In this document: piece after piece, positions 1 through 7,957 of the stretch
Numbering within the stretch: the stretch's first letter is position 1
Layout: each line of letters starts with the position of its first letter
From: a virus
DNA length: 45,966 bases
Reading direction: 5' to 3' (one strand)
IMG/VR virus record: IMGVR_UViG_3300046413_000426
Location: 1-45,966 of that record
Notes under the pieces: generated by a model
The model's input: only the letters and a program-made list of their open reading frames with translations
What the model was told of the DNA's origin: nothing
The model's database searches: none
Made by a program: the position numbers and the translations under genes

Positions 1-2292
1 AATGTTTCCTAATGTTGGTTGTCCGAATGAAGTCTCAGGAGAGTTAAACACCATTCTAAACTTAGACTCATCTGTAGAGAATGCATCTAAGTTACCAGGA
101 AGAGTTTCTGCATTTAAAGTATCATTGATTGTAAGAGTGTAATTCTGTGAACCAAGGAAGTATGTAACAGGATATTGTGGAAGTGAACTAACAGATTTAT
201 ATACAATACCATCATTAACATTTACAATTAATTCTAATTGTGCAAATGAAATAGGATCGTAATATTTAAAAGTAGTAATTGAATCACTTTGAAATCCAAT
301 TGTCATACTTACTGATGCATAAATACTACCAGTAGCACTACCAATAAAAACAGGACGTGATAACGAACATACAAATAAATCAGTGTATGTGCCCACAGCA
401 ACTGACATAGTTGTCTGTTCACCTGTAATACAATCGGTATAAGATAAAGATCCTGCAGTTAATACTTGTGCAATTAAGTATTGTGTAGACTGAGAGTTAT
501 ATGAGTTACTATTCTGTAATAAGAATGGATCAGCACTTAAGTCATTGTATGGATAGTTAGGGAAATAATACTCTGTTCCCTCACGAGTGTATTTACCAAC
601 GTTACGTAAAATACCTTTACCAACAATAGACTTGTGTGTATTACGATTAGCACGAACAATCTTGAATCCAGCAATATCTGCTTTCTGTGCAGCAGTAAGT
701 GAAGAGGCAGCAATTAATGCTTGTACCTGTGCTGTATCAATTCTAACACCAATAGGATAAACAGCATCAGCTGTTTGCATCACAGGTTGTCCTGCTACAA
801 GTGCAGCACTCTCAAAAATAGGAGATACTAATACATCTGGAAATTTATGATGACGAATCTTTTGTCCAGCAAGAGATCCCCATACAAGGCTATTAGAAGG
901 ATATTCATCTTCTGATTCCCAATATGCAAACTCACCATATTGATATGGTGTAGCACTATTGATATTTGATCCTGTAGCTGCTCCTGTTACAGAAGCTGTG
1001 TTATAGATCTTCCATGTAGGAGCAGATGTACCTGTACCAATATAGTCATTGTTAGATGCTTTATTGATAACCACAAGATCACTAGAGATAGCAGTTCTAC
1101 CAGGAATGTGGAAACCATCTGTCTGCTTACCGTTTTTTAATAAGAATACAATCTCAAAGGCATACACTTCATCACGAAGATATCCTCTTAGTTCAGCTGT
1201 ATTAATCTCATTAGCATAATTTTCTGTAGCAGGGAGTTTATATGTCTCCCACTTTAAAGCAATCTGAGTAGCAATAGACTGATAGTTAACACGATCATTA
1301 GATGTTAACCCATCCCATACAAGAACATCTTGTACAGATGTTACATCTTCTGCTACATCATAATAAGGAAACTTCTCAAAGATATCGTTAAGAGATAACT
1401 TAATCTGTGTTTGATTTTGACCAGAATATGTATATTCGGTAGCAGTGCTATCAATATAATATGTTCCAATTAATTCTACAGACTCAATACCATTTACAGT
1501 TTTAATTACTGCAAGGTTATAATAATCAAAATATCCTGTAGTTTCTAAATTACTAATGTTTAATCTAATAGATCTGTTTACAGAGTAATCAAAATCAGGA
1601 CTTGTAATTTGAACATTAGAAATAGAAATGGGATTTGTAATTGAATAATAGGATGTATATCCAAATCCCAACGCATCGCAATACTGAATAGCAAATTGAT
1701 ATGTACCAGCAGTTAGTTCTCCACCATTAATAACATCAATTACATCTAATTGAGGAATAGTAAAGTTAGGTTGAATCTTTAATCTGTTACAAATATCTGA
1801 TGTAGGAACATCATCAATGTTTAAATATCTACGAGCATTAAGACCATCAGTCCAATAAATCTCTGTTGCACAGTTAGTAACCCTATGTACAATTTTATGA
1901 ATAGGATAGTTAATATCAAATGCCAAACATGCATCAGCAAGAAGAACACGATATGTACAATCGTTATTCTCCATATAACCAATCTGTGAAGCATTAGTAA
2001 TAGGATTTACTAAAAAGAAAATATGTTTATTCTTTTCAGCAATAAAGTGATTACCAATTACAGTGTAGTCTTGAGGAAAAAAATCACCATTGTTATAACA
2101 CGGTTCGTTTCCTTGCTCATTCTGATAGTTTATAGAAGAGGAATCAAAGTTTTCTACAGCTGCATTTAATGCATAAGTCAGCTTCCCTTTAGGAACCTGA
2201 GCTAAAGTCTGGTCCATGTTTAGACCACCTTGACCAGCATTAAAATTATTACTGATGTTTCCTGAACTACTAGTTGTTTCTTCTGCGGCCAT
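1..2292 (-). CDS. Large tail hub/muzzle-like structural protein (partial, 3' end outside window)
   Basis: An open frame of 764 codons starts at the ATG at 2290-2292 and reaches the left edge without a stop, so the C-terminus is missing. The start (MAAEETTSSSGNISNNFNAG) leads into GGLNMDQTLAQVPKGKLTYA followed by LNAAVEN. This resembles the glycine-rich 'GG-N-D ... P-G-Y/TYALN' opening of large tail hub, stabilisation or muzzle proteins in crAss-like and other podoviruses. The rest is beta-rich, with many Ser/Thr/Tyr/Asn, as in virion proteins. It overlaps the upstream ring-protein gene by 23 bases and is the last visible gene of the late leftward unit. A tail role is inferred from opening motif, size and position; the exact subunit is uncertain. 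Confidence 0.6.
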   Translation of the reverse strand, partial: MAAEETTSSSGNISNNFNAGQGGLNMDQTLAQVPKGKLTYALNAAVENFDSSSINYQNEQGNEPCYNNGDFFPQDYTVIGNHFIAEKNKHIFFLVNPITNASQIGYMENNDCTYRVLLADACLAFDINYPIHKIVHRVTNCATEIYWTDGLNARRYLNIDDVPTSDICNRLKIQPNFTIPQLDVIDVINGGELTAGTYQFAIQYCDALGFGYTSYYSITNPISISNVQITSPDFDYSVNRSIRLNISNLETTGYFDYYNLAVIKTVNGIESVELIGTYYIDSTATEYTYSGQNQTQIKLSLNDIFEKFPYYDVAEDVTSVQDVLVWDGLTSNDRVNYQSIATQIALKWETYKLPATENYANEINTAELRGYLRDEVYAFEIVFLLKNGKQTDGFHIPGRTAISSDLVVINKASNNDYIGTGTSAPTWKIYNTASVTGAATGSNINSATPYQYGEFAYWESEDEYPSNSLVWGSLAGQKIRHHKFPDVLVSPIFESAALVAGQPVMQTADAVYPIGVRIDTAQVQALIAASSLTAAQKADIAGFKIVRANRNTHKSIVGKGILRNVGKYTREGTEYYFPNYPYNDLSADPFLLQNSNSYNSQSTQYLIAQVLTAGSLSYTDCITGEQTTMSVAVGTYTDLFVCSLSRPVFIGSATGSIYASVSMTIGFQSDSITTFKYYDPISFAQLELIVNVNDGIVYKSVSSLPQYPVTYFLGSQNYTLTINDTLNAETLPGNLDAFSTDESKFRMVFNSPETSFGQPTLGNI

Positions 2293-3256
2293 ATCGGTTT
2301 GTTCTGTTTGGCAGTTCGTACATGTTGAACCTGTTTAGGTCATTTTTGATTCTGCGTTGTTTATCCCAAGCAGTTTGTTTCTTTATTTCAATGTCTGCCA
2401 TAATGAAAGCTTCTTCAGAAAGTTGCTTATAATAGACAAGTTTTTGTTGTATTTGTTGGAACGTTTCATCTGTTAATTGATTAGATAGCATTTCAAAAAC
2501 TTTGTACTTAATAAATGCTTCTACATATTCACGAATACGGTAGTTATCAGGAATCAATTGATTACCAATCTCATCATATTCTGTAGCATAGAATATCAAG
2601 TGCACAATACCATTTCTGAAGTTAGTCACAAACTTGTTGTCTCTAACATCAAATGAGTCATATCCTGCAGATCCTGGAGTAAACTGATGTCTAGCAGGAA
2701 CTGCAGTACCATTATCCCAAGCAGTAGTGTATGCAAGATCACAGTTAGATCGTGCAGAAATATTACCTGGTTTAAGTAAATAGTCTTTAGTGTATAAGTT
2801 TATAGCACTATTGTTTGTCTTGTAAATTGTAGAGAACATCTCTGGCATACAAGAACCATCACAACCTGGTGTATTACAGTCTGTATTAGCACAAGGATTG
2901 TCACAGGTGCCATCATTTGTGGTCACTGGACTAACTTGTATAGTAGTGGCAGTAAACGCCTGAGAATAGAAAGAATTAGGGCTCTGGTAAGGATTACCAT
3001 GAACTGCCGTACACATCCAGGCTTCTCTCACTGCATAGAAGTTATCTGGAAGACGTGCTTCAAAATCTTCAATGTTAAGAGGTTGCTCAGCAATAACGTA
3101 AGTAGTTCTACCTAACTTCTTTAGACACTTGTCTAAGTAAGTAGGAAATAATAAGTCATCGACTGCTCCTGTATCGAAGTAGCTCTTAAGCTCTTCCTTT
3201 ACTGTAGCGTATACAGGCTCAGGAGAGATAAAGTCGTATTTGTAATAGTAAGACAT
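2270..3256 (-). CDS. Neck/ring-type virion protein with a Cys-rich insert
   Basis: Encodes 328 aa if it starts at the internal ATG (MSYYYKYDFISPEPVY), which lies one base after the stop of the upstream gene. A longer frame to 3298 would add 14 residues and overlap that gene. The opening and the segment DTGAVDDLLFPTYLDKCLKK look like conserved crAss-like neck/tail ring proteins. A compact Cys-rich insertion follows near residues 120-140 (CDNPC, then NTDC, NTPGC, DGSC), suggesting a metal-binding or disulfide knuckle. The C-terminal third is helical and charged. Structural role is inferred from neighbours (IHF-like gene upstream, muzzle-like gene downstream). Confidence 0.6.
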   Translation of the reverse strand: MSYYYKYDFISPEPVYATVKEELKSYFDTGAVDDLLFPTYLDKCLKKLGRTTYVIAEQPLNIEDFEARLPDNFYAVREAWMCTAVHGNPYQSPNSFYSQAFTATTIQVSPVTTNDGTCDNPCANTDCNTPGCDGSCMPEMFSTIYKTNNSAINLYTKDYLLKPGNISARSNCDLAYTTAWDNGTAVPARHQFTPGSAGYDSFDVRDNKFVTNFRNGIVHLIFYATEYDEIGNQLIPDNYRIREYVEAFIKYKVFEMLSNQLTDETFQQIQQKLVYYKQLSEEAFIMADIEIKKQTAWDKQRRIKNDLNRFNMYELPNRTNRYGRRRNN

Positions 3257-3257
3257 A

Positions 3258-3734
3258 TTATTGGATCCATTGTTGATAGATATGTTGATACCTATCATTT
3301 GTTTTTATATAATGAGAAAGTAATCTCGAAGTAGTTCTAGAAGGTTTAAAATACCAAAGCTCTGAGTCTCTTAGTCTTGCAGAGTCTTTAAACCACTTCC
3401 ACCCAAAGAAATAACCTTCCGTGTGATAGTTGAAGTTATAAATGATCTTACCCTTCTCTTTAGTTTTTTGCCAGTCAACAGGAAGATTCATATACTCTTT
3501 CCCATTAGTGGTTATGATTTTCTTTCTCTTCTTTTTATTGATAGAGAATTCACCAAAACCAAACGGTGCTTTAGCTTTTTCGCCTGTTTCTAGAATGTAA
3601 TTTTTGAAAGACTCATTAAACTCGTAGATGATGTTTCGCCACTCATCAATAGAAATCTTGATGGCAGGATTCTTCTTGCAGAAGTTTTTGTAGTTTACTG
3701 GGCTGGAGCTTCTCCAATCGACTGGTGTACGCAT
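3258..3734 (-). CDS. IHF/HU-like small virion-module protein
   Basis: Encodes 158 aa, overlapping the preceding gene by one base. Residues ~25-72 (EWRNIIYEFNESFKNYILE followed by APFGFGEFSINKKKRKK) have the helix-turn-helix plus 'P-G-G' beta-arm look of the IHF/HU-like proteins annotated in crAss-like structural modules. The C-terminal half is aromatic and basic. Despite the DNA-binding fold, members in this genomic position are often considered part of the neck/tail assembly rather than host-style nucleoid proteins. The IHF-like resemblance is by eye. Confidence 0.55.
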   Translation of the reverse strand: MRTPVDWRSSSPVNYKNFCKKNPAIKISIDEWRNIIYEFNESFKNYILETGEKAKAPFGFGEFSINKKKRKKIITTNGKEYMNLPVDWQKTKEKGKIIYNFNYHTEGYFFGWKWFKDSARLRDSELWYFKPSRTTSRLLSHYIKTNDRYQHIYQQWIQ

Positions 3735-4441
3735 TATTGTTTGCTTACTTGATCATCTTTATTATCAGATGTTTTATCATCGTTAATTCTAAAGTATGTC
3801 TGTAGTAGTTTTTGTGAAGTTAATTCTAACACTTGTTTTTCTAAATACCCAGGAACACCATATTCTTTATCTAATGGATTTTTACAATACTCTTTAGTAT
3901 CAATAGCCTGAGATGAACAACCAAATGCAATTGTATTAGGAACATCACTTTCAAAGAATGCAGAAATTCTAGCAGTCTTTAATAAAGGATTAGTGATGTA
4001 TAGATAATCATTATGAATCCAGAAGTATGCTTCTTTCTTAATGATTGGAAGCTTTAATAAATTGGTGTAACGATTGATTGTAATCTCTTTGAACTTCTTA
4101 GCAGTTCCTCCCATAGCATTGATAGAATATACACCTTGAATAAGGTATTGATAATTACCTTCTGAAATGGGAGGAAGTTTGTATTTGCTTCTTGAGATTG
4201 TACAAGGATCTGTATAATCACAGCACTCTGAGATGGGTACTTGAATCATCTCTAAACACGGAATAGTTGTGAACAAAGTATCCGTAGCCCATAGTCTACG
4301 TAAGTTTGTTTCACGTTTAATCAACAAAACACTATTGTTCTTAATTTCAGACGCAATAGCTCTGTCTGTTATCAAACCATCAGTTGATAATAATTTGTGC
4401 AATGAACGCACGTCTGAAACTAATTTTCTTAATGTTGCCAT
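3734..4441 (-). CDS. Neck/ring-type structural protein
   Basis: Encodes 235 aa, starting one base before the stop of the metallophosphoesterase gene at 4443. The N-terminus is helical (MATLRKLVSDVRSLHKLLS), then comes a beta-rich middle with PISECCDYTDPC, a short Cys cluster like those in neighbouring virion genes. The aromatic segment AYFWIHNDYLYITNPLLK is typical of conserved crAss-like ring/adaptor proteins. It sits between the phosphoesterase and IHF-like genes in a run with 1-bp overlaps, so it is probably co-translated with them. The exact ring subunit cannot be named. Confidence 0.5.
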   Translation of the reverse strand: MATLRKLVSDVRSLHKLLSTDGLITDRAIASEIKNNSVLLIKRETNLRRLWATDTLFTTIPCLEMIQVPISECCDYTDPCTISRSKYKLPPISEGNYQYLIQGVYSINAMGGTAKKFKEITINRYTNLLKLPIIKKEAYFWIHNDYLYITNPLLKTARISAFFESDVPNTIAFGCSSQAIDTKEYCKNPLDKEYGVPGYLEKQVLELTSQKLLQTYFRINDDKTSDNKDDQVSKQ

Positions 4442-4442
4442 T

Positions 4443-5666
4443 TTATATTCTTGATTCGAATTCTGCTATCTTACCATGTGTATGATCATATACTAATGCT
4501 AAGCCAGCTCTGATACTATGTACAAAGTTATTGTCAGAATGCCAACGGTCTGTACCAGACAAGCTAGGCATTTGTTGGATTCTAACACCTTTGACTTCCT
4601 TAGCCATGTAATGGTGTTTATCTCCTGTGTGAACCTCACGATATACAGCATTACCAAAGTATATACTGTAATCTTTATGAGTTGCAAATAATAAAGGAAG
4701 ATCTTCAATCTTACAGTTACCATGATGATAACCAATGAATGTATTTCCTAATACAACTGCTTTTACTAATGATGTTGTTCTATCAAAATACACAGCAGGA
4801 TCTTCACTATAATAAACGTCTAATGCATGTGCTAAGTAATAAGACTTAGTTCTATCATGATTTCCTTGTACTAATACAACTTGAACTTCTTCTGCATTTG
4901 CTTTTAAGAAATCAATTGCTTGTACTAATAAATCAAATCCAGCCTCATACTCTTGTGCATAATCAACAATTGTATCTTGTGGAGTACCATTTGTTGTAGC
5001 ATGTTGGTAATTATCTGTATGAAAGAAGTCATTTGATATAGGTAATACAACTACATCAATATTATAAACACCACGTACATTCTTTACTAATTCTTGCACT
5101 ACGTGCATGTATGCTGCTTTTCTTACTTCAATATCATTGTTACCATCAATCACTTTCTTTGCTAAGTGAAAATCAGATAGAGAGATTTCTACATCTACTG
5201 TTTTCTTATCTGGATGAATCTCTACAAATTTTACAGCACTATGTTGTGGCTTATATTCTTGTAGAAACTTAGCAAAATCTTCTGGAGTGTAATCTTGTGC
5301 TTTCTTTAGTTTAGAGAACACAGATGATGTAAACTTACCACTAGGTAAAACCTTTGACCAGTAATTAGTAATTACATATTTGTCAAGGTTAATCTTGTGC
5401 AATGCTGCTAATTCAAGATCATCTTTAGGTTCGTAGTCCAACACTAATGTGCTTTCTAGCGTTCCTTTCTCATTGTTTACCTTACGTGTAGAAGAGATGT
5501 ATTCTACAATCTCATCTTCAACAGTTGAGTCTTTTCCTCTCAACTCTTTCAATAATTCTTCAACTTCACCTTCCGTAATTTCTAGCTTTTCAGCCATAAA
5601 TTTCTTACTCTTTTTCCAACTTAAAAGCTTTTCAAGCTGAAACATTAGGTTTTGGTCTTGAGCCAT
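4443..5666 (-). CDS. Calcineurin-like metallophosphoesterase with N-terminal HTH-like segment
   Basis: Encodes 407 aa. Metallophosphoesterase motifs are visible in order: SDFH (D165/H167), SNDFFHTDN (~211-219, where 'GD' is usual), GNHD (268-271), YHHGN (~313-317) and HTGDKHH (346-352). These are the two-metal ligands of the calcineurin-like fold, so a phosphodiesterase, phosphatase or nuclease activity is likely. Residues 1-45 (FQLEKLLSWKKSKKFMAEKL, then TEGEVEELLKEL) look like a helix-turn-helix, suggesting DNA or RNA binding. It begins a new late transcription unit: terminator and promoter lie just upstream. An enzyme among neck/tail genes may be packaged or act late on DNA. Substrate unknown. 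Confidence 0.75.
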   Translation of the reverse strand: MAQDQNLMFQLEKLLSWKKSKKFMAEKLEITEGEVEELLKELRGKDSTVEDEIVEYISSTRKVNNEKGTLESTLVLDYEPKDDLELAALHKINLDKYVITNYWSKVLPSGKFTSSVFSKLKKAQDYTPEDFAKFLQEYKPQHSAVKFVEIHPDKKTVDVEISLSDFHLAKKVIDGNNDIEVRKAAYMHVVQELVKNVRGVYNIDVVVLPISNDFFHTDNYQHATTNGTPQDTIVDYAQEYEAGFDLLVQAIDFLKANAEEVQVVLVQGNHDRTKSYYLAHALDVYYSEDPAVYFDRTTSLVKAVVLGNTFIGYHHGNCKIEDLPLLFATHKDYSIYFGNAVYREVHTGDKHHYMAKEVKGVRIQQMPSLSGTDRWHSDNNFVHSIRAGLALVYDHTHGKIAEFESRI

Positions 5667-5691
5667 GTATCGTTATTTAGTTAAATTGTCC

Positions 5692-5724
5692 TAAATATAT
5701 AAATTATTTTTTGAAATAACCAAA
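5692..5724 (-). promoter_or_regulatory. Bacteroidota-type promoter for the phosphoesterase-ring-muzzle unit
   Basis: On the minus strand TTTG (complement of 5721-5724), a 21-base spacer and TATATTTA (complement of 5692-5699) match the Bacteroidota form TTTG-N19-21-TAnnTTTG except for the last base. The box lies 25 bases before the ATG at 5666 and follows a terminator, so it plausibly starts a separate late unit. Confidence 0.55.
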
Positions 5725-5767
5725 CAATTGTAATCAAATTAATTATATAGGTTAATCAAATCCGTTA

Positions 5768-5803
5768 TAAAAATGAAAACCCCAGACACAAAAGCATCTG
5801 GGG
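5768..5803 (-). terminator. Intrinsic terminator after the adhesin-like gene
   Basis: On the minus strand the stem CCCCAGA/TCTGGGG (complements of 5797-5803 and 5780-5786) is followed by TTTTCATTTTT. It lies about 45 bases after the adhesin-like gene and before the phosphoesterase gene. Confidence 0.75.
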
Positions 5804-5846
5804 AAACCCTGTAAACCAACAACCAGAGTTTTTTATGTCTTAATTA

Positions 5847-6890
5847 TTATGGACAAGGTGCAATTGATCCTAGATCTCCTAGATATTGCTCTCTTACTTT
5901 CTGTGCTCCTATAGGTGGTACTGGAGCTGAGTAGAAACCATCAGCCGCCACGTTAATACCATTTATATCACTATAGAAACGTTGAGAACCTGTAAAAGTA
6001 GTATCATAAGAATAGAAAACACCAGGTTGTGCAGAGCAAGCATCAGTGTCAGTTGTTCCATAACCAGCACTGATTGCATTTAATGTAGGCAATGGAGTAG
6101 TGGTTGTAACTGTGCCACACCCTGGCATTGCTGCACAAGATCCGTAATCTGTAGTATTAATTTGGTAAGCAGCACCTGGAGCTTGTCCTGTATCAGTAAT
6201 CTTATATACGTAATTTGAAACATCAAATGATGCATAGAATCTATTTGGTGCAAGCGTTGATACTGAAGCTTTGACTAATACACCAGTATTAACAGGTACA
6301 CAAGTATCACAATAGTATTCGTCTGCTAAATAGTAATAATACTGAGCAACTGTACAAGTTGTTGCTACTTTAGTCACAATTTGGTTATTGATATCATATG
6401 TACCAGATCCAAGTGTTTCTATATAATATTTAGTAGTTCCTCCATTAATTGTATAATATCCAGTACCAATCGATGTGAATGACCACCAAGTAGCATCAGG
6501 TGCACCTAACTCACAAGTTAAGTTATCTAACACTGGTTGAATTCTAATATTGTATCTAAGAATAGTAGTGGTAGTACTAGTTGTAGAAGGTCCGTTATAC
6601 GTTGTTGTAGTAGTGGTAGTCTGAGGAGCTTGAGTTGTAGTACTGGTTGTTGTACTAGTAGAAGTTGTAGTTGGTTGAACTACTGGAAGAAAAATAGCAC
6701 TTGTACAATTTCCTGTAGACTCTACTTTAATTGTAATAGCAAGAGGCGGTACCCAAACATTATAACCAGCAACCAATGCAGACTTAGCAACATTTGTAGC
6801 AACTGGTACAACGTAGTTATCATCATTTGTGTAAATGTTGAATGGACCAGTATCTGCTCCAGGATTAACTAATGTTATTGTAACATTCAT
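5847..6890 (-). CDS. Modular surface protein with Thr-rich linker (adhesin/tail-fibre-like)
   Basis: Encodes 347 aa. A small N-terminal beta domain (~1-72) is joined by a Thr/Ser linker (~73-110, with TTTSTSTTTSTTT and TTTTTTTY runs) to Cys-containing beta modules. The C-terminal module (YGTTDTDACSAQPGVFYSYD ... YSDINGINVAADGFYS) has the A-C-S ... Y-D-x-x-G ... A-x-x-G-x-Y-S pattern of short repeats in Bacteroidota surface proteins. Further Cys pairs occur in YYCDTCVP and CAAMPGCG. The layout fits a virion-anchored binding protein for the host surface. It ends its transcription unit at a strong terminator. Host-binding is inferred from architecture. Confidence 0.55.
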   Translation of the reverse strand: MNVTITLVNPGADTGPFNIYTNDDNYVVPVATNVAKSALVAGYNVWVPPLAITIKVESTGNCTSAIFLPVVQPTTTSTSTTTSTTTQAPQTTTTTTTYNGPSTTSTTTTILRYNIRIQPVLDNLTCELGAPDATWWSFTSIGTGYYTINGGTTKYYIETLGSGTYDINNQIVTKVATTCTVAQYYYYLADEYYCDTCVPVNTGVLVKASVSTLAPNRFYASFDVSNYVYKITDTGQAPGAAYQINTTDYGSCAAMPGCGTVTTTTPLPTLNAISAGYGTTDTDACSAQPGVFYSYDTTFTGSQRFYSDINGINVAADGFYSAPVPPIGAQKVREQYLGDLGSIAPCP

Positions 6891-6894
6891 TGGT

Positions 6895-7164
6895 TTATTT
6901 GTTAATCAATATTTGTACTTTACTAGCTATCATAGGAACTGTAAATGCTTTACAATAGTCAGCATTACAAAATTTCCACTCTAGTATTTGTTTGTATTCT
7001 AATAAATCAAACATCACTTGACCATTGATGTAATGGTTTAAATCATAAACAATGTTATTATACTGTTCATTAGCAAGTGATGCAATCTTCTTGTTAATAT
7101 TGTCAATTAATACAGGGATAGTAGCACAATCAATACAATTGTTGAGCCTTGGTAATAACATCAT
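6895..7164 (-). CDS. Small virion-module protein, unknown
   Basis: Encodes 89 aa from ATGATG at 7164 (MMLLPRLNNCIDCATIPVLI). The same frame is open to 7296, but that upstream part overlaps the better-supported 49-aa Cys-rich gene and has a Leu-rich composition typical of an out-of-frame reading, so the short start is chosen. It contains CIDC near the N-terminus and CNADYC near residue 70, continuing the Cys theme of this region. Four bases separate it from the previous stop. No family is recognised; a structural role is guessed from position. Confidence 0.6.
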   Translation of the reverse strand: MMLLPRLNNCIDCATIPVLIDNINKKIASLANEQYNNIVYDLNHYINGQVMFDLLEYKQILEWKFCNADYCKAFTVPMIASKVQILINK

Positions 7165-7168
7165 AATA

Positions 7169-7318
7169 TTATTGATTTTGTTGTTGAGCTTGAGCAATAG
7201 CTTGTGCAGCCTCAATAGCTTCCTGTTGAGCAACAGCACTAACACAAGAAGCACACATTCCGTTGGTAAGTTGGCATCCACAGCCAACTGAAACACCGCA
7301 TCTTTTACAATTTGCCAT
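7169..7318 (-). CDS. 49-aa Cys-rich zinc-ribbon-like protein
   Basis: This short gene starts with ATG at 7316-7318, overlapping the stop of the upstream gene as TAATG. The product begins MANCKRCGVSVGCGCQLTNG and continues MCASC, giving six Cys as CxxC, CxC and CxxC. A helical Ala/Gln-rich tail (SAVAQQEAIEAAQAIAQAQQ) follows. The Cys spacing fits one zinc-binding knuckle; the tail could form a coiled coil. The next gene starts five bases after its stop, so start and stop both fit the operon. Function unknown; probably a minor virion component or assembly factor. Confidence 0.7.
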   Translation of the reverse strand: MANCKRCGVSVGCGCQLTNGMCASCVSAVAQQEAIEAAQAIAQAQQQNQ

Positions 7319-7884
7319 TATTGAAAGTTTACTATGTAGTTGTTACCTGAACAACCACAGTTGTTTAATAAGAAATTATCTAACATCATATTAGCTTGCT
7401 GATATAATTTAGCAGCTTGTGTAGAAGCTAAGTTATTAGCAGCAGCAATAGATCCTTGAATTAAGAAGTAAATGCTACTTAATACTACCTTTTGTTGTGT
7501 TTTAATAGCCATATCACATTCCATCATATCTAACTTCATAAACGCATTATCAAACTTCTCTTGAATTTTGTCTGTACGCATGATGCTTTTACTTACAGAA
7601 CCAGCTCCTGTTACAGAGTAAGTCAATCCGTAAATACCATCAGGAAGAGGATTAGAAGTCCCTACTGCAGACAACTGTAAAGTTGCAGAGTTGAAAACAT
7701 TATAATCGTTTGGGGTAAAAGGAATAGATACTGTTGTACCTCCCGAAAGAGTCGTAACACCTGCAGGTAAAGTAACAACCATTGTTGGGGCTACAGCAGG
7801 AGTATCATATGTAGAATTATCAGCAACACCTAATGTTAAAGTGCTGTAAGTATTAATTACTAGGAAATTTAAAGTTGTTGCCAT
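7318..7884 (-). CDS. Virion-module protein with beta N-terminus and helical C-terminus
   Basis: Encodes 188 aa. Residues 1-100 form a Thr/Val/Gly-rich beta domain (VTLPAGVTTLSGGTTVSIPF) resembling a phage Ig-like or decoration domain. Residues ~105-175 are helical (DKIQEKFDNAFMKLDMMECD), and the end carries NNCGCSGNN. It is the first gene after the terminator at 7889-7936 and overlaps the Cys-rich gene as TAATG. Probably structural, but not assigned to a known subunit. Confidence 0.55.
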   Translation of the reverse strand: MATTLNFLVINTYSTLTLGVADNSTYDTPAVAPTMVVTLPAGVTTLSGGTTVSIPFTPNDYNVFNSATLQLSAVGTSNPLPDGIYGLTYSVTGAGSVSKSIMRTDKIQEKFDNAFMKLDMMECDMAIKTQQKVVLSSIYFLIQGSIAAANNLASTQAAKLYQQANMMLDNFLLNNCGCSGNNYIVNFQ

Positions 7885-7888
7885 GTTA

Positions 7889-7936
7889 TAAAAAATAATG
7901 CCAGAGGATAGAGATTATCCTCTTACCCTCTGGCAT
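7889..7936 (-). terminator. Intrinsic terminator after the 369-aa virion gene
   Basis: Minus-strand stem ATGCCAGAGG/CCTCTGGCAT (10 bp; arms at 7927-7936 and 7898-7907) encloses a second inverted repeat (AGGATA/TATCCT) and is followed by TTATTTTTTATAA. It lies between the 369-aa gene and the 188-aa gene, so it should reduce read-through. Confidence 0.75.
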
Positions 7937-7957
7937 AGGTTAAACTGTGTGTTCTTA

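Noticed and set aside
6537-6872. 111-codon plus-strand frame, Ser/Cys-rich
   Set aside because: Antisense of the Thr-linker gene; its Cys/Ser richness mirrors ACA/ACT codons.
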